Shown: piece by piece, positions 1-12,262 of the stretch
Position numbering within the stretch: position 1 is the first letter of the stretch
How the letters are laid out: each line of letters opens with the position of its first letter
Source: Helichrysum umbraculigerum
Taxonomy: Eukaryota > Streptophyta > Magnoliopsida > Asterales > Asteraceae
DNA: 64,000 nucleotides
Assembly (NCBI GenBank): GCA_949592205.1
Contig: CATIUR010000001.1
Coordinates: 263,350,250 to 263,414,249, forward strand
Direction of reading: 5' to 3'
The notes under the pieces: generated by a model
What the model was told of the DNA's origin: nothing
The model's input: only the letters and a program-made list of their open reading frames with translations
Databases searched by the model: none
Position numbers and translations under genes: made by a program

Positions 1-640
1 AAGGCTTGTGTCGCACTCAAGAACACCAGCCCAGAAACCTTCGGGTTTCGCGTTTTTCCGGCCAAAATCGCAAATCAAACGCATTTTCAAGCTGTAAAAT
101 CGTGGTTTCTTGGTTGTTTAGGTTATAAGCAACTTAGGTAAACATTATTACACTAAAACATTACACCAAAATGATTAAATCTAAAAATTTAGGAATTTCT
201 TACAATTGCGAATCGAGGCCAAACGAGGAAGAAAACGAGGGTGTCGTCTTTGTTAATGTTGTTCCTCTCTTGATGGTGATTCCGAAAATGTATGGTGATG
301 GTGGTGGTGGTGATCGGCCGACGGTGGTGGTGTTTGGTGGTGATTATTTTTAGAGAGAAAAATGAGATGGAGAAGATGATGAAAATGAGATGAAATGGGA
401 AGAGAGTTGGGTTTTGTCCAACACAGATCCCCAGTGCGCGGACTGTGGTCTCCAACCACAGTACAAAATACCCGTGTTTTATTTGTCCAGTCATAATATA
501 AAATAAAATCTTATTTATATTATTTAAAAATGTTTTCTAATGAAAGTATTTTATAAAAATACTAATTGGGAATAAAAGTTAAATCGTTTATTTGAAGTTT
601 AAATTCAGCGCGAAAATTGACTTTTTGACGAGGTGTTACA
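1..640 (-). repeat. Partial Ty3/gypsy (Tekay-type) LTR cut by the window edge
   Basis: This is the 5' portion of a minus-oriented LTR that continues off the left edge. Its right end at 631-640 (AGGTGTTACA, preceded by GCGCGAAAATTGAC) is the reverse complement of the start of the plus-oriented LTR at 54956. Positions 1-150 align with 51421-51570 of another minus-oriented LTR (shared words GTGTCGCACT, CCGGCCAAAA, TATAAAATCGTG). Purine-rich DNA at 350-400 matches the pyrimidine-rich leader seen in sibling LTRs. The TSD cannot be checked because the other end lies outside the window. It abuts the copia gag leader, so it probably inserted there. Confidence 0.75.
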
Positions 641-660
641 CTCAAATAAATTGGCAAGCT

Positions 661-2283
661 ATGATGAAGAATGAACAGGAAACTGGAACTACAACCAAAC
701 CACCAAAGTTCTTGTGTCAGAATGATTATGATGATTGGCGGTATCGGTTTGAGTCATTTATTGCTCTATATGATCCAGATCTTATGATTCCTATCTTGGA
801 ACAATACATTCATCCTCGTGCTGAAGGAGTGTATAGGGATAACAATCCTCCTCCAAAGTCACTCAAAATGATGACTTCTGAAGAACGGAAAGAACATGAT
901 AGAGACAAGAAGGCTAAATCAGTAATCTCTATGAGTCTTCCCAGTGATGTTTTTGCGGGATGGAAGGATTTGACCACTGCTTATGAACTCTACAATGCAA
1001 TGGCTCAACGTTTTTCTGGTAACGACAAGTTGAAAAAGAGTAAACGTGACTTGTTGAAGAAGCAATGGGATGTATTCACATGCATGCCAAATGAATCTTT
1101 CAATGACTTAATTGTCCGTTATTCTCAGTTGATCAGTGAACTCAAAAGACATGGTTTGATTATGGAACGTCTTGAAATCAATGAGAAATTGATAGAAGCT
1201 TTACCTTCAAGATGGGATATAAAGGCTAACATTTTGTTGGAAGATGAGTCATTGGGTGAATATGCATATGAAGACTTGATCAACAAATTACAAGTATATG
1301 ATGTTGCTTTACAGAAAAAGGAGATTGGAAAGATGATGCAATATTCTCAATTTGGTTCTAAGAAGTCTTCAGAAACAACCGCCTTGTTCTCTGGTAATGA
1401 GGCATTCAATGTTGGGAATGCTAGTGGGTCTACAAGTGGTTATTCTAGCTATGGATTTTATGGAGTTGGAGGTGCTTCAACTTCCAATCATCAACAACAA
1501 AATTCCAACCAACATGTTTAAAAGATTACCGAAGATCATGCAAATGTTGTCACAGCTTTTCTTTCAACATATGAGGCCTTTATTGCTGGAAAGGTTGGCA
1601 ATATAGATTTGACAGAAGAGGATTACGATCAGTTACATCCAGATGATCTTGAAGAAATGGATCTTCAATGGAATCTTGCTATGTTAACAAGAAAGGTCAA
1701 GAAGTTTCTTCAGAGAACTGGCAAAAGCAAGTTGGGGGGTAAACCAGGTTTCGATAAGTCTAAAGTTCGGTGTTACAATTGTCAGAATTTGGGACACTTT
1801 GCACGGGAATGTGAGAAAAGCAAAGCACCTTCTTCTGGATTTACTAAGTCTTCAACCTCCAAAACCTACTCTTCTTCATCTGGAAAAGATACAACTTCTG
1901 CTCCTACATCATCAGCACTGGTTTCTACAGTTGATGAATTTTATGACTGGAGTGCACATGTAGAGGAATATTCTCAAAACCAAGCATTCATGGCAAATGT
2001 TTCTGAGGTTGATTCTTCTCCATTTGAACAAATCTGTGCAAAATGTACTGACTTGAGTGATCAACTCAGTCTTTACAAAACTTAAAATAAAAAGTTTTTA
2101 ACTGACATTGAATTGATTAAAAGTCAAAATAAGGAGTTGGTGGAAAACAACAAGCTTTTCACTAAGCATTTTGCGTCAAATGATGTTGAGAAACATGATT
2201 TGAAAGCTAAAATTTTAAATCAGCAAACCATCATCAATAGTTATTTTTTTGAGATGGATTTACTCAAACAAGAAAAAATCTGA
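661..2283 (+). pseudogene. gag: Ty1/copia SIRE-like gag, N-terminal part with first zinc knuckle (degenerate)
   Basis: This is the structural capsid/nucleocapsid protein of a SIRE-like copia element. ATG 661 (Met-Met-Lys-Asn) is a better start than the upstream TTG at 592, which lies inside the adjoining LTR fragment. Residues 1-220 show the plant copia gag/UBN2 pattern: WRYRFESFI, a predicted helical core, and SFNDLIVRYSQLISELK. A CCHC zinc knuckle (C-x2-C-x4-H-x4-C, CYNCQNLGHFAREC) lies at about 1770-1815. The frame carries TAA at 1519-1521 and again at 2083-2085 with good coding on both sides, so both look like nonsense mutations. It is lost at about 2281-2290 through a frameshift in a coiled-coil stretch rich in Lys, Glu and Gln. 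The copy is dead. Confidence 0.85.
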
Positions 2284-2284
2284 A

Positions 2285-3277
2285 GCTGAATCTAAAATTT
2301 TAGATCTTGAAAGATAATTGTTGAATGTTTCTACATCAGCCGTGGTTTTTGATGATATTATCCATAAACAACGTTTAAATACTAAATCTAAATCTGGTCT
2401 TGGATATCAAAATGATTTTCAAGAGAAAACCAAAGCATCAATGGCTGCTTCTAAATCTGGAATTGGATATCATTTTGTTCCACCACCACCATCTTATTCT
2501 CAATTGCCAGTTAAAGATGAATCTGATTCTGAGTTTGTGTATGGGAAGGGAAAAGTTGATGACTCAAAACCTCAAAATGAAGAAACTCAAAAGGTTTCTT
2601 CTAATGAGAGTTCTGAATCACCACAAATGACTCAAAGTTCTGAGATGAAGAAAAATGATTGTGATGATTGCAAAAAGAATAAGAAGTGTGTTTTGAATCA
2701 AAATAATAAAGAAAAATCTAAAACTTGTGATATTCCGAAACAACCTTTCAAGATTTTGAAAAGGACTTCTTCTCCAATCAATTCACAATCATCTTCTTCA
2801 TCAACAAAAGGTCCATATCATGCTTTCAAATGTGAAACTTCAACATGTGAAGCTTCTACTAGTAAAAGCTCATATTCTAAATGTGATGCTTCTACAAGTA
2901 AAGTTTCACATCATGGTTCTCATAATCGTTTTCATATTCAAAGAAAGTATGAAACACGAAGTTGTTTCTATTGTGGTATTCGTGGACATCTTTTGAATAA
3001 TTGTCATAAACTTGCTAAAAAACGTTCAAGACAAAATTTAAAGCAAGCTAAATCTTCAAATACCAAAGATGTTCATAAATCCACAATACCTGAGAACCCA
3101 CAGAAATCAAAACCAAAAACCTTTGTTTCTTCAAAGAAGAAATCATCATCTAATGATGCGTCAATCAATCATTCAAATGATTTCAAAAGGGATTTCAAAG
3201 AGATTGACGTTTTCATCTTAGATGAAGTCACTGGACGACCCAAAGCCTCAAAGGCTTGGGTCTCCATTAGCAACTAA
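2285..3277 (+). pseudogene. gag: Copia gag C-terminal extension with second zinc knuckle
   Basis: This continues gag in another frame after the frameshift near 2285, with one more in-frame stop just before 2318. It is low-complexity, rich in Ser, Lys and Asn, with repeated KSG(L/I)GY units near the start. A second CCHC knuckle, CFYCGIRGHLLNNC, lies at about 2960-3000. It ends at 3275-3277 after a segment (DVFILDEVTGRPKASKAWV) that in SIRE-type elements lies just upstream of the protease. The long tail with two knuckles fits the SIRE lineage, whose gag is longer than that of most copia elements. Confidence 0.75.
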
Positions 3278-3295
3278 CCATTTTCATCAAATGTC

Positions 3296-5409
3296 TTGCA
3301 GTCATCCCGAGCTATCGACAATGTATGGTACATCGATAGTGGCTGCTCAAGACATATGACCGGGAATCTCTCCTTGCTTGAAGATGTTAAATCTAAAAAT
3401 GGAGGATTTGTTGCTTTTGCGGGAGATAAAGGAGGAATGATTTCAGGCGAGGGAACAGTTACAAATGGTGAAATAAGCTTTGACAAAGTGAATTATGTTG
3501 AACAACTTCAACATAATTTACTTAGTGTTTCTAAAGTGTGTGACAAAAAGCTGTCAACATGGTTCAATGATGAAGAATGTTTGATTCTCAGGCCAGGGTT
3601 TGTTGTACCAGAGGAATGGATTCTTATGAGAGCTCCTAGGGTTAAAGATATGTATGTTCTTGACATGCGATCTATAACTCGAACAGTGGAGCATACTTGT
3701 TTGTTATCCAAAGCATCAGAAAAGGATTCGGTTTAATGGCATAGAAGGATGGGTCATATCAACTTTAGGAAAATGAACTTTTTGGTCAAAAATGATTTAG
3801 TAATTGGCGTTCCTAAACAAACTTTTTCACTAAATGATCATTGTATTTTCTGTAAAAAGGGAAAACAAACCAAAAAGTCTCATAAACCTAAGTTGGTGAA
3901 TTCAATCAACAATCCATTGGAACTTCTCCGTATGGATTTGTTTGGCCCAGTTAGTGTCAGGAGTATAGATGGTAAATCCTATTGCTTGGTAATCACTGAT
4001 GATTTCTCAAGATTTTCATGGGTTTACTTCCTAAGTACCAAGGATGAGACGGCTGAGAAAATCAAGTATCTAATTTTAAAATTAGAAACTTTATTTTCGT
4101 TAAAGGTAAAGAGGTTACGAAGTTATAATGGAACGGAATTTAAGAATTACATCTTGGAAATGTTCTGTCTTCAACATGGAATTTCACATCAATTCAGTGC
4201 TCCTCGAACTCCACAGCAAAATGGAGTTGCTGAAAGAAAGAATAGAACATTGATTGAAGCTGCAAGGACTATGCTTTCGGATGCAAAATTAACAACAACT
4301 TTTTTGGCTGAAGCAGTTAACACGACTTGTTTTGTGTTAAATAGAGTTCTTGTGGTCAAAGACAAGAAAAAGACGATTTATGAGTTACTGAATAATCGAA
4401 AGCCGAATATTCACTTTCTGGAACCTTTTGGATGTCCGTGTTTATTGCTGAAAACTAAAGAACGTCTTTCAAAATTTGCTGAGAAATCTGAATCTGGGTT
4501 TTTCTTGGGTTACTCAGCAAATTCCCATAACAAAAGAGTTTATAACACGGCATCTCATCGAATCGAAGAATGCTATGAGGTTGAATTCTTATGTCATTCA
4601 CCTCCATCCGATGGGATAGGTCCAGAATGGTTATTTGATTATGACTCGTTCTTCAATTCTCTAGCTTCTTTTCCTGAAGATGTGTTCTTTCCTGTTGCAG
4701 CTTATGATGATTTTGTTATTCCGGTTCTTTCATCTCCTGCTGAGCAGATTCTTACTCCTGCTACACCAGTGTCTACTTCTAATCTTTCTTCTCCACCACC
4801 AACAGAGGATTCTACTGTTCACGAATCTTCTCCAACAAAGCCAAATGATGCAGATGATACAACCTCAAATCCTGATGATACTGACATTTTTCAAGAACCT
4901 TCTACTGAACTAGAAAACACCAATCATGATGATTCTAGTGATGAAGTAGTGAGTAATCCTGAGGATTCACAATTAGGAACCAAGTTGCATGTGGATCCTG
5001 TTCCTACGTTGCGTGTTAGTTCTGAGCATCAACATCCACTCACAAATGTGATTGGAGCTGTTAATGATGGAATCAAAACTCGTCATCAACACCAAACTTC
5101 TGCTTGTTTCTTATCACAAATTGAACCAAAGAATGTTCAGATAGCTTTGTCTGACTCTTCTTGGGTTCAAGCAATGCAAGAAGAATTGCAACAGTTTGTT
5201 AAATTGCAAGTTTGGACATTGGTGGCACCTCCCAAAGATATCCATCCAATTGGCACGCGTTGGGTTTTCAGAAATAAAAAAGATGATCGAGGAGTTGTGG
5301 TTCGCAATAAATCAAGATTAGTAGTTCAAGGATTCACTCAAATTGAAGGTTTGGATTATGATGAGGTTTTTGCTCCGGTTGCTAGACTTGAATCCATTGG
5401 ATTTTTCTA
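3296..5409 (+). pseudogene. pol: Copia pol: protease, integrase and start of reverse transcriptase (degenerate)
   Basis: The protease active site is visible as WYIDSGCSRHMTGN at about 3326-3367 (copia DSG type). A TAA at 3734-3736 then interrupts the frame immediately before WHRRMGHI, the start of the integrase HHCC zinc domain (H-x-H with C-x2-C at about 3849-3860). In the DDE core the first Asp (RMDLFGPV) and the Glu (NGVAERKN) are present. The second Asp, normally in SDNGTEF, is Tyr (SYNGTEF, near 4125), so the integrase would be inactive even without stops. The GKR-like C-terminal region and a Ser/Thr/Pro/Asp-rich linker follow (about 4600-5000), then the N-terminal palm of RT (QAMQEEL, WTLVAPP, VARLESI). 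A frameshift near 5400 ends the frame. Order PR-INT-RT is diagnostic of Ty1/copia. Confidence 0.9.
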
Positions 5410-6642
5410 GCATATGCTTCATTCATGAAATTCAAAGTGTATCAGTTAGATGTCAAGTGTACATTTTTGTATGGGACAGTGCATGAAGAAGTGTTTGTCA
5501 AACAACCACCAGGTTTTGAAGATCCTAAATTCCCAAATTATGTGTTTAGATACGGATTACATCAAGCTCCCCGAGCTTGGTATGAGACTTTATCTCAACA
5601 TCTTCTAGCTAATGGGTTTTCAAGAGGTCAGATTGATAGTACACTCTTCATTCGGAAAATAAAAGATGATTTGCTTCTCGTTCAAGTATATGTGGATGAC
5701 ATTATATTTGGGTCTACGAACGACAGTTTGTGCAAAGAGTTTGAGAGTATCATGAAGTCTAAGTTTGAAATGAGTTCAATGGGGGAGATGGCTTTCTTTC
5801 TTGGTTTGCAAGTTCAACAACTTGATAAGGACATTTTCATACATCAAACAAAGTATGTTAATGACATCTTAAAGAAATTTAAGATGTTGGATGCCAAAGC
5901 TATTTCCACTCCTATTGATCTTGTTGAGAAAATTGGACCTGCTCTTGATGATACACCAACAGATCAAAAGGAATATCGGTCAATGATTGGTTCTCTTATG
6001 TACCTAACTGCTTCAAGACCTGATATAATGTTTGCTGTATCTATTTGTTCGAGGTATCAAGCAAATCCCAAAGTCTCACATTTGAGGGCCGTATACAGAA
6101 TCTTCAGATATTTGAAGGGCAAACCTGATCTTGGTATATGGTACTCGAATGATGATGATTTTGCACTTTCAGCATACTTTGATTCTGACTATGGCGGATG
6201 CGGTATTGATTTCAAGTCAACTTCAGGAGGATGTCAATTTCTGGGAAATAGACTCGTGACATGGCAATGCAAGAAACAAAACACGGTTTCTACCTCTACT
6301 GCGGAGGCAGAATATATTGCTGCTGCCAGTTGTTGTTCGTAAATTCTTTGGATTCAACAACAACTTCGGGATTACGGTTTATTACTCACCAAAACTCCTT
6401 TAAATATTGACAATACTGCTGCCATAAGTATCATACGCAATCCCGTTCAACACTCAAAAACTAAACATATTGAAATACGTTTTCATTTCATTCGGGATTG
6501 CTATGAGAAAAACTTGATCATTTTGGTTCATATTGAAACATCGAAACAAAGAGCTGATTTGTTTACCAAAGCTTTTTCAAAATCACGTTTTGAGGAACTG
6601 ATTTCGATGCTCGGCATGAATCATTTAGATCAAATTGAGTAA
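5404..6642 (+). pseudogene. pol: Copia pol: reverse transcriptase palm and RNase H (degenerate)
   Basis: This continues RT one frame over from the upstream part (FLAYASFMKFKVYQLDVK). The catalytic YVDD box is intact at about 5690-5700 (QVYVDDIIFGSTN). About five residues seem to be missing before YGLHQAPRAWYE (FRYGLHQ), which suggests a small in-frame deletion of about 15 bp. The RNase H domain ends in STAEAEYIAAASCCS, followed by TAA at 6340-6342. That codon is best read as CAA changed to TAA, because coding resumes at once (ILWIQQQLRDYGLLL) through KTKHIEIRFHFIRDCYE to a natural stop at 6640-6642. At least one frameshift, one deletion and one nonsense mutation are visible, so this is an old copy. 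Confidence 0.9.
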
Positions 6643-7000
6643 ACTTTGGATATGTAATTTTCTATTTTTGTTTGTTGATTGCTTGTTTTCTTTTATAAAA
6701 ATAATAATTCAAAAACATCAGAAAACCAATAAAATCCAAAAATATTTGAAAAATAAAAAATCGAGGGAGATTTTGTGTAAAAGTTGGGAAATGATAGTAC
6801 ATTGGGAAATGTATTAATAAAATAATACTTAACAGAAATGATAAGTACTATATTTGATGTGTTAGTAGGTTTATATAGCATTTTTAAACCAAATTTTCTA
6901 CTAATTAATTTTATATGTGATATATTGGTAGGTATTTTTGCATTTAAAAGTATCTAGTCTAAGAAATTTTAATCATATATGCATATTATTTTATATAATC
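6643..7000 (+). other. Copia spacer downstream of pol, left of the MITE
   Basis: AT-rich, non-coding DNA immediately after the RNase H stop. No ORF with coding character was seen. It belongs to the internal region of the copia element between pol and the extra ORF. Confidence 0.6.
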
Positions 7001-7009
7001 TAAAATAAT

Positions 7010-7751
7010 GGGAGAATTACATATATCCCCACCTTATACCATCTAAATATCATATATATCCAACTTGCTTTAAAAATTACATATATACCCAAAATTTTAA
7101 TTTATTCACAATTAAAATTCTAAAATCACAAAATCAACCCACTAATGACTATTATACCCTTATTCATATCTCTCCCTCCTCTTGCAAACCTTAACCACAA
7201 AAGTTTCACAATTATTATTTACAAAATAACCGGTTAGATTCCGATGTCATCACATGCTAAAAGGATTTTTCTTATTTATTTATTTTTTGTTTTGTTCTTG
7301 TTATCATTTCAGAAAACATAGTCTTATTATATATAAAAACTTCACAAAAATCAATTACCAATATAAAAAGGAAGGAGGTGTACAAGCATCAGGCGAAGAA
7401 GAAAATGAAAAGAGAATTAAAATGAAAAGTAAAGAAATGAGAACCATATAATGTTAATTAATTATAACAATTTCCATTGTAAATGGATGCTTGATTACCA
7501 AAATGGAGGCTTGATTACCAAAAGGTTAGTTTGGAATTGATCCGCCACTGATGAAAAAAATAGGGTTTGCTTCCTTTTATGAAAAAATTAAGGGTATAAT
7601 GGTCATTAGTAAATTAATAGACAATTAATAATGATTTTAGAATTTTAATTTATGAATAAATTAAGAATTCGGGTAGATATGTAATTTTTAAATCAAGTTG
7701 GGTATATGTGATATTTAGAGGGTTTAAGGTGGGGATATATGTAATTCTCCC
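7010..7751. mobile_element. MULE-type MITE with long terminal inverted repeats
   Basis: A 742-bp element flanked by a perfect 9-bp TSD, TAAAATAAT (7001-7009 and 7752-7760), the size made by Mutator-like transposases. The termini GGGAGAATTACATATATCCC and its complement form long inverted repeats. Similarity continues for roughly 170 bp on each side, to about 7180 and from about 7575 (for example ACTAATGACTATTATACCC against its complement). The interior has no transposase, so the element is non-autonomous. It lies in the spacer between copia pol and the extra ORF. Confidence 0.88.
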
Positions 7752-7760
7752 TAAAATAAT

Positions 7761-9362
7761 TAGTATATGACAAATCAAAGGTCTAATCAAAAGATCAAAG
7801 GTTATCACAATGATAAAAAAAATGTCTTAAATTTTGGGGAATTAGTATATTATGATTCATGATTTAGGGTCTTAATATTATGATATCTGGGGAAATATAT
7901 TAACTATTTGTTGTACTATGCACAGACCTTAGTTGATATATTTTTATAAACGGACTTGCAAATATTCCAAATATTCATATATCAAATCAAAATAAACTCT
8001 ATCACTTTGTTATACTATGTATAGACCTGTGATACAGTTTATAAGTCCAACCAGGGGTATGACATATGTGACTAAATGTCATTCCAACATATGTGTGTAC
8101 TTCTAAAGATATCATCATATTTTCACCCTTTATATGGAAATACTAATATATTATGAACTCGAAAGTATATTATTATTTTGATTATATAACGTAATATGCA
8201 TGCTAATAATAAAAGAATTAAAGATATTTAAATGCAAGAGTGCTTAAGAGGACAAACATACCAATAATCACATATAGAATGATTTTTAGAAAGTATGTTT
8301 TATTAATGTTAAGTAAATTTAAAGAGGACAAGAATACTAACAATCAAAATAGACTTTCATTTCTAAACAATAAAAATAAATACATTCATTTATCCCAATA
8401 TGATCCCAACTCATGAGATTTACCCCAACAAAAATATTTTGCATTTATTTTAGTTTGTAAATATTTAGTTTAAAGATTTTTATATTTTTCAAAAAAAAAT
8501 TTTAGTGATGATTAGTTTAGATAAATATCCAAAGTATATTTGATTTGTTTAAAATGTTTCATTAAAAAGCTATTGACGGATTTTTTATCATTATTGTCGG
8601 AAGTCTGATTCACGGAAAAATAAAAAGGTGTATATATATTTCAAATTTGGAATTTTCACACTTTACATTTTTCAAAACCATTTTATCCGACAAAAAGAAA
8701 ATATCCGACAATACGCTACCGATTGGATTTTCTTCGATTACTCTCTGTGTATTGCATTTCACTCGATTCTGATCCGACAGAATTGTGCGCCTCTTCATTC
8801 TGCTTCGATCGGTATAATTTTCCCTCTTTATCTCTCTGTAAATATGCTTTAATCGTTGATTTTATACGAAAAACACTGTTCATGAACAGTACCCTAACTC
8901 GTTTGTCCGACAATATCATTCACGGATGAACAGTGAATTAGGGTTTTTGCGTGAATAGCCTATTCACGCATGAACAGTGTTCCGTGAATGTGACTTAGTT
9001 GACCATTGACCTGTTTGACCATGACTTTACGAAAATACCGTATTCTCGCATGAACAGTACTTATTCACGCATGAATAGTACTCCGACAATGTTATTCACG
9101 AATCACTTGTGTTGATACTTTTATATTCCGTGAACAATAATTGTCGTATTGTTATTGTCGGAAGTACAGTACTCCGATAATGGTATTCACGGACCATTTT
9201 GTATTGACGTATTGCTATTCACGGATGAATAGTTCCCATTTGTTATTGTCGCATGGTTTTCATACTTGGGATATTTTTTTCAAGAATTTGAAAAACTTGA
9301 AATTTTTTAGTATAGTTAGGTTTGTTGCTTAAGATATACTTTGTGCAGCTTGTTTATATATC
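7761..9362 (+). other. Copia spacer and leader upstream of the extra ORF, with CG-word cluster
   Basis: About 1.6 kb without a credible coding frame. From about 8570 to 9260 it is packed with short CG-containing words in both orientations: TTCACGGA, CGTGAAT, TTGTCGG, CCGACAAT and GAACAGT. The copia 3' LTR (38195-38345) is built from the same vocabulary (CCGTGAAT, TTGACGGA, GTCGCATAA). No primer binding site is seen just before 9363. It may act as a leader or internal promoter for the extra ORF, but only its position supports this. Confidence 0.5.
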
Positions 9363-11049
9363 ATGGCAGAACCAGATCATGTTGCTGCTGAACAACCTGA
9401 TGTTCAAAGAAGAGCTGTTATTTTTGAGAAAAGACACAATTCTATGGCTTATCTTCTTGAGGCTCCGGATAAACCTGAAAATAGGAAATTCTTTCCTATA
9501 ATTAGGTTTTTGTTATGATCACGAATTTCCCATGCTTAATCAGTTCAAGTGGCAAACCTTTATGAAGATCATATGACAGATTTTTGGATGACTGCTGAAT
9601 ATCACACAGATGTTCAACCGCATTGTATCATGGCTACGGTTGATGGGAGACCTCTTGTACTTACTGAGGAATTACTCAGGCATACTTTACAATTCGGAGA
9701 TGATGTCAATGCTTCAAATGATATTCCTAGAAATATTGTTGATGAATGTCTTCAACAAATGGGTTGTACTAAAGGACCTCAGGATGTTCAGATTCTCAAA
9801 AATCATTTCTGTCCACATTGGAAGTTTCTAGCTCATACACTGATCTGTTGTATTTCTCCAAGGAAAGCTGGGTTTGATGCTATGAGTTATAATCTAGCTG
9901 GTTTGATGTCTGCTCTTGTGCTCAATATTTCGTATAATTTTTCTAGATACGTTTTAGAGAATTTGATTGGAAACATCAATGAAGATGGGTTTTTCATGTA
10001 TCCACGATTTCTTCAGTTGATTTTTGATCAACATATACAGGGAATTACTTACCATGGAGATACTATGAATTACACTCCAATTCCAAAACGAGTGTTTGCC
10101 GATTGCAATAGTTATCGTGGTAAACCTGTACCACCAACTATTGAACTTTTTGGACACGTGATTGATGACAACTTTCTTCCATCTCAAATTGATTTTCCGA
10201 CAGAATCTGATGATAACAGTGAAGAAGTTGTGTCCGAGGGGGAGCCAGAACCAGTGAATGATCCTCAAGAGGAACCATAGAATGTACCTCCGCTTGAACA
10301 TGAGGCATTTCCTTTGCTAGAACATATTGAAGAACCGTTAGTAGAACATGAGGCTGAACTTGAAATGAATGAACCTCCAGAGAATCCTGAGATTGAAGTT
10401 GATGATGTTATTCAGGACATTCATGATGATAGTACTGAGGTTGAATCCTCTAGTTCTGAGGATGATGAACCTATACGTACTCAGACCATTGCAGAGTCTT
10501 TGGAATCTCAAAGACGGACTGAGGAGCGTATAGAACAAGAAAGACAAGATCTGAGGCGTCAACGGGAAGAAAATAAAGATCCTGAATATGTACCTGAACC
10601 CAAATTACCTAAGCGAAGGAAATTACTTGTTTCAAGAATCTTTGCTTCTGAGACTGGAACTTCATCCACTTCATTACCAGTGACTTCTTCTACAGCTACT
10701 TCTTCTGTTTTTACACCGGTATCTTCTTCTATGACTTCATCAACGATCTTTTCTTCTGTATCTATACCTGTCATGTCTTCTACATCTGGTATCTCTATTT
10801 CTCTTTCTACTTCATCTTCAATACCTGTTTTATCATCTTCTGCAGCTACTGGCACATCTGCTTTTTCATCTACTACTACTGCTACTCCTACTGCGAGTAT
10901 GACAGCTCTTGATGCTTCTCTTCAAAGAGCTGTAAACCCATTAATGGAGTTAGTAAATAAGATGCGAGACGAATTATCTCATGCATTTGGAAGGATTGGT
11001 GCCCAAGATGTCATTATTACAAATCAAGGACAGAAAATTCATGATCAAA
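9363..11049 (+). pseudogene. SIRE-like copia extra ORF (env/aORF position), segment 1 of 4
   Basis: N-terminal segment of a large ORF between pol and the 3' LTR of the host copia element. ATG 9363 opens MAEPDHVAAEQP. The frame has three stops (TGA 9516-9518, TAA 9537-9539, TAG 10278-10280) but is otherwise one continuous frame to the Athila insertion at 11050. A conserved-looking globular block covers about 9550-10190 (DFWMTAEYHTD, FCPHWKFLAHTL, FMYPRFLQLIFDQH, RVFADCNSYRG). It resembles ORFs that follow copia RNase H in many Asteraceae sequences (recollection, not a search). Then come an acidic segment (10280-10560), a basic KLPKRRK patch at about 10600, a Ser/Thr-rich low-complexity stretch (10650-10900), and a helical, probably coiled-coil, segment up to the breakpoint. 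No signal peptide or membrane span is visible, so calling it an envelope gene is not justified. Function unknown. Confidence 0.8.
11045..11049. other. TSD of the Athila insertion, left copy
   Basis: TCAAA at 11045-11049 is repeated at 34065-34069, directly outside the two LTR ends TGATGTC and GTTCATCA. The 5-bp length fits a Ty3/gypsy integrase and fixes the insertion point inside the copia extra ORF. Confidence 0.9.
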
Positions 11050-12262
11050 TGATGTCGTGTAAACGGGGTTTTAGTTTAAAATGGAAAATACCTAACTTAC
11101 TATACACAACACAGGAAAGAATACCTGATCATATATAGTATAGCTCAGTAAGTCCGAGTCGAACACAGGGAACGGATGTCAATATCAACAAATTGGAAAT
11201 TGCTACAATTAATTTAAGCAGTAAAAGTGGAGACGTTTTAGCTCCGATCGAACAAATGAGTAACAATTATAAAAGAAATGATTTATTAAATAAAACTAAA
11301 TTATTAAAATAAAGAAATACTAAAATAACTTAATTAAAATAAAAGATTAAATCCAAATGGTAAAAGAAATACAATTGTTTAGACTAGTTTCCTCAGAATC
11401 CGATTATCACTTTACTGAATTGCAGATATGTGGATCTTATTGTGACATGACAAATATACCAATTATCCTTACAAGATTAATTGATTAAACACAATCAAGA
11501 AAGATATGAAGTTGTTTTCAACCCGCTAACAGTTCAATTTAACGTTATCCACCGAATTGTGTTATGGATTAAAACTACACCGTTTATATGATTTACCCTT
11601 ATAACTTGAATCAACAAAGTCTATAACTATTACTAGTTATCACATTCATTGCTAACTCTTAATGATAATCGATCCTAGCCTATCAAACTCAATCTATTTA
11701 GTGATAATTATCAATTTAAAACCAACAATCACCAATAATGACCAATCAATAAAGAACTCAATCATAAATCAATGGATCACCACGCTAGGTTATCATCAAG
11801 ATTCAACAATTAAACATGGATCTTCGAATAAACATATAAACATTCATAAAAACCAAAATAATCCGCAATTCAATAATCAAATCATCATCTGATTATGATC
11901 ATCTAAACAATTGTAAATAGAACTTAGCCAATCATAATTTCACAAACAATCAGATTCAATATCATATCTATAATCATAATCAAATGAAAGATATAAACGA
12001 AATCAAACCGAAAATGTCGAATAACAATTAGAAGAACAAAAGCCCTTGATTCCTTTAGCTTTAATCCCCCCAAATGCCTCTGGAAAATGGGGTTTTTGTT
12101 GAGAGAATCGTCTGGAAAAAAGTGGTGAAGAGTTGTGCAAAATGAAAGCAAAATAGAGTTTTTAGGGTTTCTGCCGAATCAATCCATACGCCGTATGGAA
12201 TTCCATACGCCGTATGGATTGAAAAGCCCATGGATCTGACCCGCGTCTTCTGGCGCCCCGGC
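11050..12262 (-). repeat. Athila 3' LTR (left copy), part 1
   Basis: Matches 32596-33806 of the right LTR almost base for base. It runs from TGATGTCGTG to the point where the Tekay element inserted, after CCGGC at 12258-12262. Near 12180-12225 it carries dyads of the form CCATACGCCGTATGG. It has no coding capacity; ORFs in it are chance reads shared by both LTRs. Confidence 0.92.
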
